46,160 nt of DNA from Streptomyces canus 299MFChir4.1 (lineage in GTDB: Bacteria; Actinomycetota; Actinomycetes; Streptomycetales; Streptomycetaceae), in the NCBI RefSeq assembly GCF_000383615.1, contig NZ_KB911631.1, forward strand, positions 1-46,160, in the 5' to 3' direction. The position numbers and the translations under genes are program-made. Positions within the stretch are counted from its first letter, which is position 1, and the number at the start of each line of letters is the position of its first letter. Shown one piece after another: positions 1 to 6,898 of this stretch. A model generated the notes under the pieces. The model ran no database searches. It was not told where the DNA came from and was given only the letters and a program-made list of their open reading frames with translations.

Positions 1-472
1 CCATGGCGCCGTCGCGGAGCATGACGAAGTGACGCCCGGCAGCCTCGGCCGTTGTCTCGCTGCTCTGTGCCAGCAGGTCGGTGACGGTGGTCAGGAACCA
101 TTGCCGGTGGGCCAGGACGGCCTGGTGGATCGGGTGGGCGGGATCGGAGTACTCGGCCGCCGCGTTGAGGAAGGCACAGCCGCGAAAGCCGGGTGACTGG
201 ATGCCGTCGGTGATGGTCCTGGCCACGGCCCGGACCTGATCGTACGATGACGGGCTGCTGGCCTGCGCGGCCGCCACCCGCCCCCGGATGCCCTGGTCGG
301 CCTGCGCGAGGTAGGCCAGGATGAGGTCTTCCTTGCTCGCGAAGTGCCGGTACAACGTGGCCCGGGTCACCTGCGCCTCTGCCACGATCCGGTCGATACC
401 GACGGAATGGATCCCCTCGGCGTAGAAAATCCGGGTTGCCGTGTTCAGCAACCGCGTCCGCGCCTCAGACAC
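1..472 (-). CDS. TetR/AcrR-family regulator, C-terminus cut by window edge
   Basis: A TetR-type repressor read leftwards and running off the window. The N-terminal helix-turn-helix is clear (EGIHSVGIDRIVAEAQVTRA followed by TLYRHFASKEDL). The ligand domain carries GFRGCAFLNA and an HPVHQAVLAHRQWF stretch. Both domains are close to the TetR at 1439-2065, so the two are paralogues that flank the Ohr gene. I chose the GTG at 472 because GGAAGG lies 8 nt upstream; an in-frame GTG at 481 is the alternative. A GAACGTTC dyad (523-538) lies about 50 bp upstream, which suggests autoregulation. The ligand is unknown. A cysteine in the RGCAFLN motif, shared by both paralogues, could in principle sense electrophiles, but this motif is common in the subfamily and that is only inference. 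Confidence 0.85.
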   Translation of the reverse strand, partial: MSEARTRLLNTATRIFYAEGIHSVGIDRIVAEAQVTRATLYRHFASKEDLILAYLAQADQGIRGRVAAAQASSPSSYDQVRAVARTITDGIQSPGFRGCAFLNAAAEYSDPAHPIHQAVLAHRQWFLTTVTDLLAQSSETTAEAAGRHFVMLRDGAM

Positions 473-522
473 AACGCCCACCTTCCGTACTCCGACTCAT
501 ACGCTCACTTGGATTTCGACAA

Positions 523-538
523 GATAGAACGTTCGATA
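523..538. promoter_or_regulatory. TetR-type operator, copy 1 (GATAGAACGTTCGATA)
   Basis: A 16-bp imperfect dyad centred on AAC|GTT upstream of the leftward TetR gene. It is one of twelve copies in the window. Reading leftwards, a TTGTCG that could serve as a -35 element follows directly. Confidence 0.65.
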
Positions 539-626
539 TTAAACCATAGTACCGGATGTCCGGAGGAAGTGTGGTGTCCCATTTGGACCGGGGGAGATGG
601 AGCCCAGTTCCCCCGGTCCGGCGGCG

Positions 627-1055
627 TCAACCTACCGTGACATCGATAGTCACTGGAACGTTGCCGCGGGTCGCGTTGGAGTACGGGCACATCGCGTGGG
701 CGGCCTCGACCAGCTTTTCCGCTGTCTCCTGCTCCACGTCGGACAGTTCGACATGCAGGGCGGCGTTCAGACCGAATCCCCCCTCCGGCGTCTTCTCGAC
801 CCCCACCTCGACAACGACCGCAGAGTCGGAGATCTGCGTCTTCTGCTGGGCCGCTACAGCCTTGAGCGCCGAATGAAAGCAAGAAGCCCAGCCCGCCGCG
901 AACAGCTGCTCGGGATTGGTCGCGCCGCCGGGGCCGCCCATCTCCTTCGGGATTGCCAACGTGACGTCGAGCAGGCCGTCGTTGGTCTGCGCCCGGCCTC
1001 CGGCCCTGCCGTCACCAGTGGACGTGGCAATACCCCTGTAAATAGTGTCGCTCAC
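627..1055 (-). CDS. ohr: Ohr-type organic hydroperoxide reductase (OsmC/Ohr family)
   Basis: A 142-residue cytosolic thiol peroxidase that reduces organic hydroperoxides; family members use dihydrolipoamide-linked reductants. Both redox cysteines are present: C59 in FAAGWASCFHSA and C123 in AHAMCPYSNATRGN. The supporting glutamate (E49 in NPEQL) and N-terminal arginines (R17/R21) are also present. The length matches the family. The start is GTG at 1055, preceded by AGGAG with a 6-nt gap, giving MSDTIYRG; the longer upstream reading lacks family similarity. The gene sits alone between two paralogous TetR genes. Its promoter (1155-1222, leftward) carries two copies of the window's operator around TTGACA and CACACT, so it is probably repressed by one or both TetRs rather than by a MarR-type OhrR. 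The pyridine nucleotide-disulfide oxidoreductase at 16108 shares this operator and is a possible electron donor system (inference). Confidence 0.9.
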   Translation of the reverse strand: MSDTIYRGIATSTGDGRAGGRAQTNDGLLDVTLAIPKEMGGPGGATNPEQLFAAGWASCFHSALKAVAAQQKTQISDSAVVVEVGVEKTPEGGFGLNAALHVELSDVEQETAEKLVEAAHAMCPYSNATRGNVPVTIDVTVG

Positions 1056-1154
1056 TTTGCTCTCCTGTTTCAGTAAGTGGCCTGGTTGAGCTGCTGTGCC
1101 GCAGTCGCGTCCGCAGTCATCGCCGTGGCGATTCCCGGCTGATGACAGAACCAA

Positions 1155-1222
1155 GGTAGAACGTTCTGTCTCGTGCCAGTGTGACCTCTGAGTGGACTGC
1201 TGTCAAGACAGAACGTTCTGTC
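1155..1222 (-). promoter_or_regulatory. ohr promoter with two operators (copies 2 and 3)
   Basis: Read leftwards: operator 1207-1222 (GACAGAACGTTCTGTC, a perfect 16-bp palindrome), -35 TTGACA at 1206-1201, a 17-bp spacer, -10 CACACT at 1183-1178, then operator 1155-1170. The operator centres are 52 bp apart. The same layout recurs at 2081, 15373 and 24838. Confidence 0.75.
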
Positions 1223-1438
1223 CTGAATGTGCGTTTCGATTGTCGGTGTGGAGCGCTTGTCGCGGCGGTGTGCCCCGCCTCGCCCTACAGGGCCGGGTCG
1301 TGGTCCGCCACGATCACCGGGATGCCGGCAGCTTGGCCTGCCGGCCGCCGGTCGCCCGCCCTGCTCGTGCAGGTCGATGTCCGTTCCGGTACTCGTGTGA
1401 CGGGAGCCAGTGGAGGTGAGGGTCAACGGACTCGGCCA
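1223..1438. other. Non-coding gap, possible gene remnant
   Basis: There is no convincing gene between the ohr promoter and the 3' end of the next TetR. Leftward, one frame ends in GIPVIVADHDPAL and stop (about 1287-1325), which resembles a genuine protein C-terminus, but nothing upstream in that frame supports a domain. It may be a relic. Confidence 0.35.
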
Positions 1439-2065
1439 TCACGTTCCGGTAGCGGACATAATGTTCGGCTCCGCGTAGGGGGCTGCGGCGTGAGCCCGCA
1501 GGAGGACGTCGACCCCGCGCAAAAACGTCTCGCACACTATTGAAGGGTCGAACAGGCAGCCGGCGGCCGTAGCCCCATCACGCATCATCACGAAATGGTG
1601 AGCGGCGACTTCGGCAGGAGCTTCCCGCACCTTGGCCAGCAACTGCCCAACCGTCTCGAGGAACCACTGGCGGTGAGCGAGTACGGCCAGGTGTACTGGA
1701 TGGCCAGGGTCGGGGTACTCAGCGACAGCGTTGAGGAACGCGCAGCCTCGAAAGCCGGGTACTTGGATTTTCTGGGCGATGGACTTGCTGAGCTTTCGCA
1801 GGGTGTCCGCTGCCGGCAGATCGGCAGCGGCAGCCGCCTCCGCCTGCTGGCGTTCGGTTTGATGCGCCTCGTCAAGGTAAGCGAGCACGAGGTCTTCCTT
1901 GCTGGGGAAGTGCCGGTAGAAAGTCGCCCGGGTCACCTGTGCTTCGGTGACGATGCGGTCAACCCCGACGGAGTGGATTCCTTCCTCGTAGAAGATCCGA
2001 CAAGCCGTGCTGAGCAGTCGGGACCGAGCGTCAGAGGGTCGGCCAGTGGGATTACTACGCACCAT
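1439..2065 (-). CDS. TetR/AcrR-family regulator, paralogue of the one at 1-472
   Basis: A complete 208-residue TetR repressor. The helix-turn-helix spans about residues 28-62 (GIHSVGVDRIVTEAQVTRAT, then FYRHFPSKEDL). The ligand domain contains VPGFRGCAFLNAVAEYPDP and LAVLAHRQWFLETV. The ATG at 2065 is preceded by TAGGA with a 7-nt gap. Operator copy 4 (2081-2096) lies only 16 bp upstream of the start, so the gene is likely autoregulated and shares control with the divergent hydrolase at 2242. This is the first candidate for the repressor that reads the GAACGTTC dyads, because the dyads cluster at its own promoter and at that of its paralogue. The ligand is not predictable. Confidence 0.92.
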   Translation of the reverse strand: MVRSNPTGRPSDARSRLLSTACRIFYEEGIHSVGVDRIVTEAQVTRATFYRHFPSKEDLVLAYLDEAHQTERQQAEAAAAADLPAADTLRKLSKSIAQKIQVPGFRGCAFLNAVAEYPDPGHPVHLAVLAHRQWFLETVGQLLAKVREAPAEVAAHHFVMMRDGATAAGCLFDPSIVCETFLRGVDVLLRAHAAAPYAEPNIMSATGT

Positions 2066-2080
2066 GTCTCAGTCCTACCA

Positions 2081-2146
2081 GATAGAACGTTCGGTCTTGA
2101 CGGGCAAAGTTACGGCTGCCATGCTAGCGATGCAGAACGTTCTATC
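2081..2146 (+). promoter_or_regulatory. Divergent promoter with two operators (copies 4 and 5)
   Basis: Operator 2081-2096 (GATAGAACGTTCGGTC), TTGACG at 2097-2102, a 17-bp spacer, CATGCT at 2120-2125, and operator 2131-2146 (TGCAGAACGTTCTATC). Centres are 50 bp apart. The promoter points right towards the hydrolase; the left operator also abuts the TetR start. Confidence 0.75.
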
Positions 2147-2241
2147 TAGAAGAAAGGATGTTCGGGTGTGCGTCAAGTGCGCGGAGTGCGGACGACGTGC
2201 TGTGGAGGGCTGACGGACGATCGATCAACCGGGGAGAACCA

Positions 2242-3219
2242 GTGCAGTTCGATGCTGCGAGCCACGGCAAGAAGGGCGGCTTGAGCAAAAGCGGAGCCGG
2301 GCGCCGAGCCGTCATGGGGCGGGGCCACAGCTCCGCAAACGGGACCCTCAAGTCCCTGGACCTGGGGGACGGCCGTGTTCTCGAGTATGCGGTACGAGGA
2401 GAAGATGACGGCCCGGTCGTGCTCTTTCACCATGGCATGCCAGGCTCTGCGGTTCCAGTCGGCTCCTTCTTCCACTCGGCCACAGAACGGGGATACCGCA
2501 TCGTCACCTACTCACGTCCAGGCTACGGTGCGTCAACCTCGACGCCGGGGCGCACGCTCGCCGATACAGCCGAGGCGAGCCGTGCCCTGATGGATCATCT
2601 GGGCGTTGACCGCTACGTCGTTGCGGGGTGGTCCTCCGGCGGACCGCACGCGATGGCCACCGGTGCGGCAGATCCACAGCGTGCGTCGGGCGTGCTCCTG
2701 CTGGGCTCGTTCGCTCCGTACGACGCCGACGGACTCAATTTCGTCGGCGACATGGGGTTGATGAACATCATTCAGTTCAGGGCCCTGGCGCGAGGCGAGG
2801 AGGCGCAGCGCGCGGTCATCTCTCAGATGGCCGCTGCCATCCGGGAGGAGAACCCTGCCGAGGTCGCATCTGCGATGGCGAGTCTGCTGCCGACAGTGGA
2901 CGCCATGATGCTCAATGGCACCTATGGCGTGGAAAGCGCCGTGAACATGCACCATGGACTGGCTGACGGGTACGCCGGATGGTTTGAGGACCTGCATGCG
3001 CTGACGGCACCATGGGGGTTCGATCCGGCTGGCATCACCGCCCCCATAGAGCTGTGGCACGGCGCGATGGACCGCATGGTGCCGGTCGCCCATGGGGCAT
3101 GGCTTGCCGCCCATCTGCCGACCGTTCGCGCTCACATAGAGAACAAGGGCGGGCACATATCGATCGCCGTTGGAAGTCTGGGAGAAAAGCTCGACCAACT
3201 CGCGGCGAGGATGGGCTGA
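2242..3219 (+). CDS. Alpha/beta hydrolase
   Basis: A 325-residue alpha/beta-hydrolase-fold enzyme. It shows the oxyanion-loop HHGMPGS, the nucleophile elbow GWSSGG (S131 expected), an acid in LWHGAMDRMVPV and a C-terminal histidine in KGGHISIA. The fold class covers esterases, C-C hydrolases and haloperoxidase-like enzymes, and the substrate cannot be inferred. I chose GTG 2242 because GGGGAG precedes it by about 5 nt. An in-frame ATG at 2158 sits immediately behind the second operator and cannot be excluded, and ATG 2314 is a third option. The gene is divergent from the TetR and controlled by the double-operator promoter at 2081-2146, so it belongs with the defence or detoxification set rather than the catabolic operons. 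Confidence 0.85.
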   Translation: MQFDAASHGKKGGLSKSGAGRRAVMGRGHSSANGTLKSLDLGDGRVLEYAVRGEDDGPVVLFHHGMPGSAVPVGSFFHSATERGYRIVTYSRPGYGASTSTPGRTLADTAEASRALMDHLGVDRYVVAGWSSGGPHAMATGAADPQRASGVLLLGSFAPYDADGLNFVGDMGLMNIIQFRALARGEEAQRAVISQMAAAIREENPAEVASAMASLLPTVDAMMLNGTYGVESAVNMHHGLADGYAGWFEDLHALTAPWGFDPAGITAPIELWHGAMDRMVPVAHGAWLAAHLPTVRAHIENKGGHISIAVGSLGEKLDQLAARMG

Positions 3220-3605
3220 CTGCTCTCTGCCCGCGGAGGCTGACGGCCAACGGAGCAGGGGGGCATCAGGGGCGGAACGATGGCTCCCGGGCCCTGGGCA
3301 ACCTGCATTTCGCGTGTACGTCGGCATCGTCCAGCCAGTGGCTCCAGCGAAGGCTTCGTCCTGGTAACCGGCAACATGCGTGGCCCGCTCGCAGGCACCC
3401 TGCCCCCTGGCGGAGCACTACAGGATGGGCACTGCATCCCGAGCCCGTGCGAGGAGTCCAGTCGTTGGGTGGCTCCACGGCGCGGACGGAAGCACGGGGC
3501 TGGTGCGAGCGCTCCAGCTGTACCGGGCGGTTCTCGAGTCCGGCAGACGCGCTCTTTGACCGGGGTGTCGCAGTCGCCGGCGAAGGCCGTGGTCGAGAGG
3601 TGAAC
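3220..3605. other. Intergenic stretch, no gene recognised
   Basis: 386 bp between the hydrolase and the next TetR. The frames read through but have no recognisable domain, start site or typical third-position bias. No operator of either type is present. Confidence 0.5.
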
Positions 3606-4292
3606 GTGTCCAGTGCCGGGTCCCCCACTGGGCGACAGGCGTTGGGATCTATGATGGCCCACATGGCGAGGGAATCAGGTACGGCGTCGGCTGGTGCCGG
3701 CTTGAGCAGCCGCGAGGTCATCTTGAACGCGGCTCGCTCGCTCATCGGCGAGAAGGGCTACGACGGCATGGCCATCTCGGACCTGTCGTCGCAATCGGGA
3801 CTTCCACCCAGTTCGATCTACTATCACTTCGGCAACAAATTCGGGGTCCTGGCGGCACTCCTGGAACGCACCTTCGAGGAACTGCACGCCTTGTTTCCCA
3901 ACCCGTCCTCGTTCGACGAGTTGGCGCCGCTGGAGCGTCTGGAGGCGTGGTTCTCAGCGGCTTGCAGATCTCTCGACCGGCGGCCGGACTATCTGCGTCT
4001 CCTGGTCGCCATCAGCGTTGGCCCGCACAAGGATGTCGAAGCGGTTCAGCAGATCGTGCGTCGCATCCGCGACTATGCCCACAAGTCCTGGGTGGAAGCC
4101 CTCACTCCGATTTTCGCCTCGGACGGTGATGAGGACGCCAAGGTTCTCGTCGACGAGTTGGCGGTTCTCGGACGAGCCATGACAGACGGCTTCTCGGTGA
4201 TGAACAGCTTCGACAAATCGACCTACAGCGCCCAAGTTGGCCCATTCGTTTCGTTGATCCGCGGGCTGGCAGCACAACGCGGCCTGGCGTAG
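3606..4292 (+). CDS. TetR-family regulator
   Basis: A 228-residue TetR repressor unrelated in its ligand domain to the two paralogues at the left end. The helix-turn-helix is GYDGMAISDLSSQSGLPPSS followed by IYYHFGNKFGVLAALLE. The C-terminal half (RRPDYLRLLVAISVG, then ALTPIFASDGDED) is a generic TetR effector domain. GTG 3606 is preferred because GAGAGG lies 5 nt upstream; ATG codons at 3651 and 3663 are alternatives. No copy of either window operator lies directly upstream, so this protein could be the regulator of the TATAGTG element in front of the catabolic operons, or act elsewhere (inference). Confidence 0.88.
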   Translation: MSSAGSPTGRQALGSMMAHMARESGTASAGAGLSSREVILNAARSLIGEKGYDGMAISDLSSQSGLPPSSIYYHFGNKFGVLAALLERTFEELHALFPNPSSFDELAPLERLEAWFSAACRSLDRRPDYLRLLVAISVGPHKDVEAVQQIVRRIRDYAHKSWVEALTPIFASDGDEDAKVLVDELAVLGRAMTDGFSVMNSFDKSTYSAQVGPFVSLIRGLAAQRGLA

Positions 4293-4556
4293 CGGTCCAA
4301 CGAATCCCTGGCGGGGTTCTGTTTGCGGGACCTGCGGACGCCCGCAGGAATCGGCCCGCACGTGGCGCCGGAGCATCGAGCGCTCACGCATCGGATGCCG
4401 GCTGAGGCGGCTCCGCCCAGGGCAATCACGCCGCCGCGCAGGCTGTGCGGATGTGCGGCGTTGCCGATCGCCGTGTCGGCTCCACTGCCCTTGATCCCTC
4501 CACCCAGAAGGCGTTCAAGCGTGGACGGGGCGCGGGTTCCATGCTTTTTTCGGAAA
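4293..4556. other. Intergenic stretch, possible decayed sequence
   Basis: No gene recognised. A leftward frame around 4400-4520 reads smoothly (GGIKGSGADTAIGNAAHPHS) and is glycine/alanine-rich like an oxidoreductase fragment. It has no start or domain that can be named. Confidence 0.3.
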
Positions 4557-4607
4557 TGTAGAACGTTCTGTCTTGCCAGATGGCAGGTTCGCGGTACGCT
4601 CTGTACC
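4557..4607 (+). promoter_or_regulatory. Operator copy 6 with putative promoter and second dyad
   Basis: TGTAGAACGTTCTGTC at 4557-4572 is followed by TTGCCA (4573-4578) and, 16 bp later, TACGCT. The -10 overlaps a separate inverted repeat, GGTAC-gctct-GTACC (4593-4607). The next plausible gene is the small protein at 4879, over 270 bp downstream, so the original target may have been lost. Confidence 0.55.
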
Positions 4608-4878
4608 GAGCGCTCTACAAGGGAAGCGTGGAGACCCTATGCTGCTCTGTGCTCGGCCCAGGCCTCCTTTGCCCCCGCTCAAGCCACCAGACTTCGAGCG
4701 GCTGGGAAGCTGCCTGGCAGGCTGTCGACCTGCCGCGAACGGAAACACTCGGCTGCGCTGCGATGACACCCGACGACACAGACTGCAATCCACGCAGTAT
4801 CGGGTCGTAGGCCGACGCAGACCGAGGAACGCCCCGCCCAGTCCGCCCCTTTGCCGCATGTCCCGCAGGAGACACGCT

Positions 4879-5091
4879 ATGACTTATTGGGCTGTCACCA
4901 TTCCGACGCTCACCGCTGAAGGAACTTCCGGCGTTCATGTCTTCATCGTCACCGCCGACCGCCCCGACCTAGCCCGCGGCCGTGCGCTGGCCAAGGCGGA
5001 CATGCCCACATCCAAGCGGCATCGCCGCAACGCGGCCTTGCATCCCGCGTCCCTGACTGTTGCCGAGATAACGCCCCGGTGGGGGATGTGA
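4879..5091 (+). CDS. Small protein of unknown function (70 aa)
   Basis: A 70-residue protein beginning MTYWAVTIPTLTAEGTSG. AGGAG lies 7 nt upstream of the ATG, which argues for a real gene despite its size. The N-terminal half looks like two short beta strands (YWAVTIPTL, VHVFIVTAD). The C-terminal half is basic (TSKRHRRNA) and ends TVAEITPRWGM. There is no signal peptide or membrane segment. I do not recognise the family. It lies downstream of operator copy 6 and upstream of a 16-bp hairpin; a small DNA- or RNA-binding role would fit the basic stretch, but this is speculation. Confidence 0.6.
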   Translation: MTYWAVTIPTLTAEGTSGVHVFIVTADRPDLARGRALAKADMPTSKRHRRNAALHPASLTVAEITPRWGM

Positions 5092-5176
5092 CCGCACGTG
5101 ATCGCCGCCGGCGCTGGAAGCCCGTCTCCCGCACGGCCGATACGGCAGATCAGTCGAGGATCGTGGACTGAGCCCT

Positions 5177-5224
5177 GGTTCCAAGGCCGCGACCGGCCTG
5201 CCGGCTCATCGCGGCCTTGGAACC
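5177..5224. terminator. Strong bidirectional hairpin (16-bp stem)
   Basis: GGTTCCAAGGCCGCGA at 5177-5192 pairs perfectly with 5209-5224 around a 16-nt loop that itself contains CCGG-cctg-CCGG. It lies just outside the C-terminal end of the IS5-type remnant and may be the terminator between that remnant and the small gene. There is no T-tract. Confidence 0.65.
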
Positions 5225-5246
5225 GAAGCGCGACTGCGGCAGCTGG

Positions 5247-5650
5247 TCAGGCCCGAAGCCAGAGCAGGATCGCGGCGGTGGTGCCGTGGAAGACGTGGGG
5301 GCGTTTGTCATAACGAGTGGCGCTGAGCGCCGCGCTTGTAGATCTCTGAGTCGAAGCGGGTGGCTCGGCCGCCGTTGCTGCCTTGTGTTTGCGGTTGGCC
5401 CGCCGGTCCTTCGGCTCGGGGAGTGGTGTACCTGATCTGGTGTCTTCGCAGTTAGAGGCGGTTTCGCCGCGAGCCGGCCGGCCGATTCGGCGTTGGCCTG
5501 GCCGACATGCCGGATCCGGTCCACGTGCCATCCGCCGACCAGCGGTGGTGCCGTTTCGTCGACGGTCTTCCAACGGCCCAAAGGGTTCCGTTGACCACCC
5601 TTCGGTGATCGCATGCGCCCGCACCGGTGACTACGGCAGCGAATTCCCCC
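5247..5650 (-). pseudogene. IS5-family transposase remnant, deleted and frameshifted
   Basis: Read leftwards, the segment begins with pieces of the IS5 N-terminal region: GRWKTVDET in one frame and RWSADGTWTGSGMSA in another. It then jumps directly to C-terminal sequence, PLPEPKDRRANRKHK and SATRYDKRPHVFHGT, ending AAILLWLRA and stop at 5247. The PEPKDQRANR and ATRYDKR...LLWLR signatures are characteristic of IS5-like elements in Streptomyces. The central part holding the DDE residues is missing and at least one frame change is needed, so the copy is inactive. I could not identify terminal inverted repeats with confidence. Confidence 0.75.
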
Positions 5651-5689
5651 GGTAACCGGACAAGTGCGACCACAGTCGTGTCACGCATA

Positions 5690-5732
5690 TAGCCAACGCG
5701 TATCCGACACCGTAGAGTGAACGCTACATACA
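5690..5732 (+). promoter_or_regulatory. Promoter/operator of catabolic operon 1 (second motif)
   Basis: TAGAGTGAACGCTACATACA (5713-5732) matches the elements at 17740 and 26979. TAGAGT (5713-5718) could be the -10, with TAGCCA (5690-5695) 17 bp upstream. The element covers the likely transcription start, as expected for a repressor site. Confidence 0.6.
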
Positions 5733-5824
5733 GACCACGGGGCGTTTCGCGTCCTGCGCGGGCCCAGCGCTGGTTCAGCTCTCACGAGGGCCAATCGAAC
5801 GTCGCAAAGAAGCGAGGTTTCCCT

Positions 5825-6277
5825 TTGAACGTCCTGGAGCAGGTCAAAAACGCGCCGATGAGTCGCGTCCAGGTCGGGGCGGTCGCGTTGTGTCTCGTGA
5901 TCAGCTTGATCGACGGGTTCGACCTCCTGGTCGCATCCTTCGTCGGGCCGACGATCACCCGTGAATGGAGCTTGTCCCCTTCGGGTGTCGGTTTACTGCT
6001 GAGCGGCGGACTGGCCGGCATGGCCGTAGGCGCGCTCTTCCTGGCGCCCTTCGTCGACCGCATCGGGCGCCGGCGGCTCAGCCTCGGCGGCCTGGCCTTG
6101 GCGTCGCTGGGCATGCTCGCCGCGTCCCTCTCTCAGAACTTCGGTCAGCTCCTCGCCGGCCGACTGGTTACCGGTGCGGCCGTCGGAGCGATGGCCGTTG
6201 GCCTGCCGGTCCTGGCCTCCGCGTACGCGAACCGCCACGGAGCTTCCCGACTGACCTCAAAACTGTCGACGGCGTAG
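5825..6277 (+). pseudogene. Truncated MFS aromatic-acid transporter (AAHS type)
   Basis: 150 residues from a TTG start at 5825 (LNVLEQVKNAPMSRVQVGAV). The start of an aromatic acid:H+ symporter is clear: IDGFDLLVASFVGPTITREW, then membrane segments 2-4 with the loop motif DRIGRRRLSLGG. After VGLPVLASAYANR (about 6235) similarity stops, and the frame ends in 14 unrelated residues at a TAG. Normal members have about 430-450 residues and 12 membrane segments, so about two thirds is missing through a deletion. The fragment is first in the catabolic operon, behind the 5713 operator, which indicates the operon once carried its own aromatic substrate importer. Confidence 0.82.
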
Positions 6278-6338
6278 CGGCCGAAGCATGACGTTGCCCT
6301 TCCACGAATCCCAGTCGTTCGAGCCCCAGGAGGTCCAC

Positions 6339-6860
6339 ATGAGCAGTTCGCCCTTCGACGTGGGCCGTACGGCGCTGCTCGACATCGACATGCAGAACGA
6401 TTTCGTGGAGGGTGCGCCGCTGGAGTTTCCGGAGGGACGGCGCGTGATCCCGGCCGTCCAGCAGGTGCGTGAGGCAGCCCGCGCCGACGGTGAGCGCGGG
6501 GTGGAGATCCATCCCCATCCCAGTCTCGCGCCGCGTCCGGGTGAGCCCGTGATCAAGAAGCATCGCTGCGACTCCTTCCACGCTACCGACCTGGAGATCA
6601 TCCTGCGGGGCCCGGGCGTCGAAACCGTGATCCTCACCGGTATGACGACCGAGTGCTGCGTGCTCGGAGCAGCTCGCGGCGGCCTGGAACGCGGATTCCG
6701 TTCCATGGTGATCTTGGACGGCCGCGCGTCCTGTGACTGTCCAGACCTCGGAACAGGCCCCGATTCTGCCGAGGAGATACACATGGCCGCATTGCGGGTG
6801 ATGTCCCTGACCTCGTCGCGGTTAGTCGATACGCACGAGTGCCTTGCTCCACTGCCGTGA
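6339..6860 (+). CDS. Cysteine hydrolase (isochorismatase-like), internally shortened
   Basis: 173 residues of the isochorismatase-like cysteine hydrolase family, which includes nicotinamidases, ureidoacrylate and N-carbamoyl amidohydrolases. The triad is visible: D17 (LLDIDMQNDF), K73/K74 (VIKKHRCDSF) and C107 (TTECCVLGA). AGGAGG lies 5 nt before ATG 6339. Family members of this type run to about 200-230 residues, and here the segment between helix 1 and the conserved HP-LAPRPGEP part is abrupt (ARADGERGVEIHPHPS). This suggests an in-frame deletion of roughly 30-45 residues removing the strand after helix 1. The enzyme may therefore be inactive. Its stop overlaps the possible GTG of the next gene, within the catabolic operon. 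Confidence 0.8.
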   Translation: MSSSPFDVGRTALLDIDMQNDFVEGAPLEFPEGRRVIPAVQQVREAARADGERGVEIHPHPSLAPRPGEPVIKKHRCDSFHATDLEIILRGPGVETVILTGMTTECCVLGAARGGLERGFRSMVILDGRASCDCPDLGTGPDSAEEIHMAALRVMSLTSSRLVDTHECLAPLP

Positions 6861-6898
6861 CAAAAGACCCGACGTACGATCCAGTTAGGAGGCTGCAC

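Noticed and set aside
1287..1325. Leftward frame ending GIPVIVADHDPAL, as if the tail of an enzyme
   Set aside because: Only about 15 residues look protein-like and nothing upstream in frame supports a gene; recorded only as a possible relic.
3012..3605. A long in-frame extension upstream of the TetR at 3606
   Set aside because: The extension overlaps the end of the hydrolase gene, is Arg/Ser-rich without TetR features, and the GTG at 3606 has a good ribosome site.
4223..4520. Leftward glycine/alanine-rich reading after the third TetR
   Set aside because: No start signal, no complete motif, and it overlaps the end of the TetR gene; too weak to call a pseudogene.
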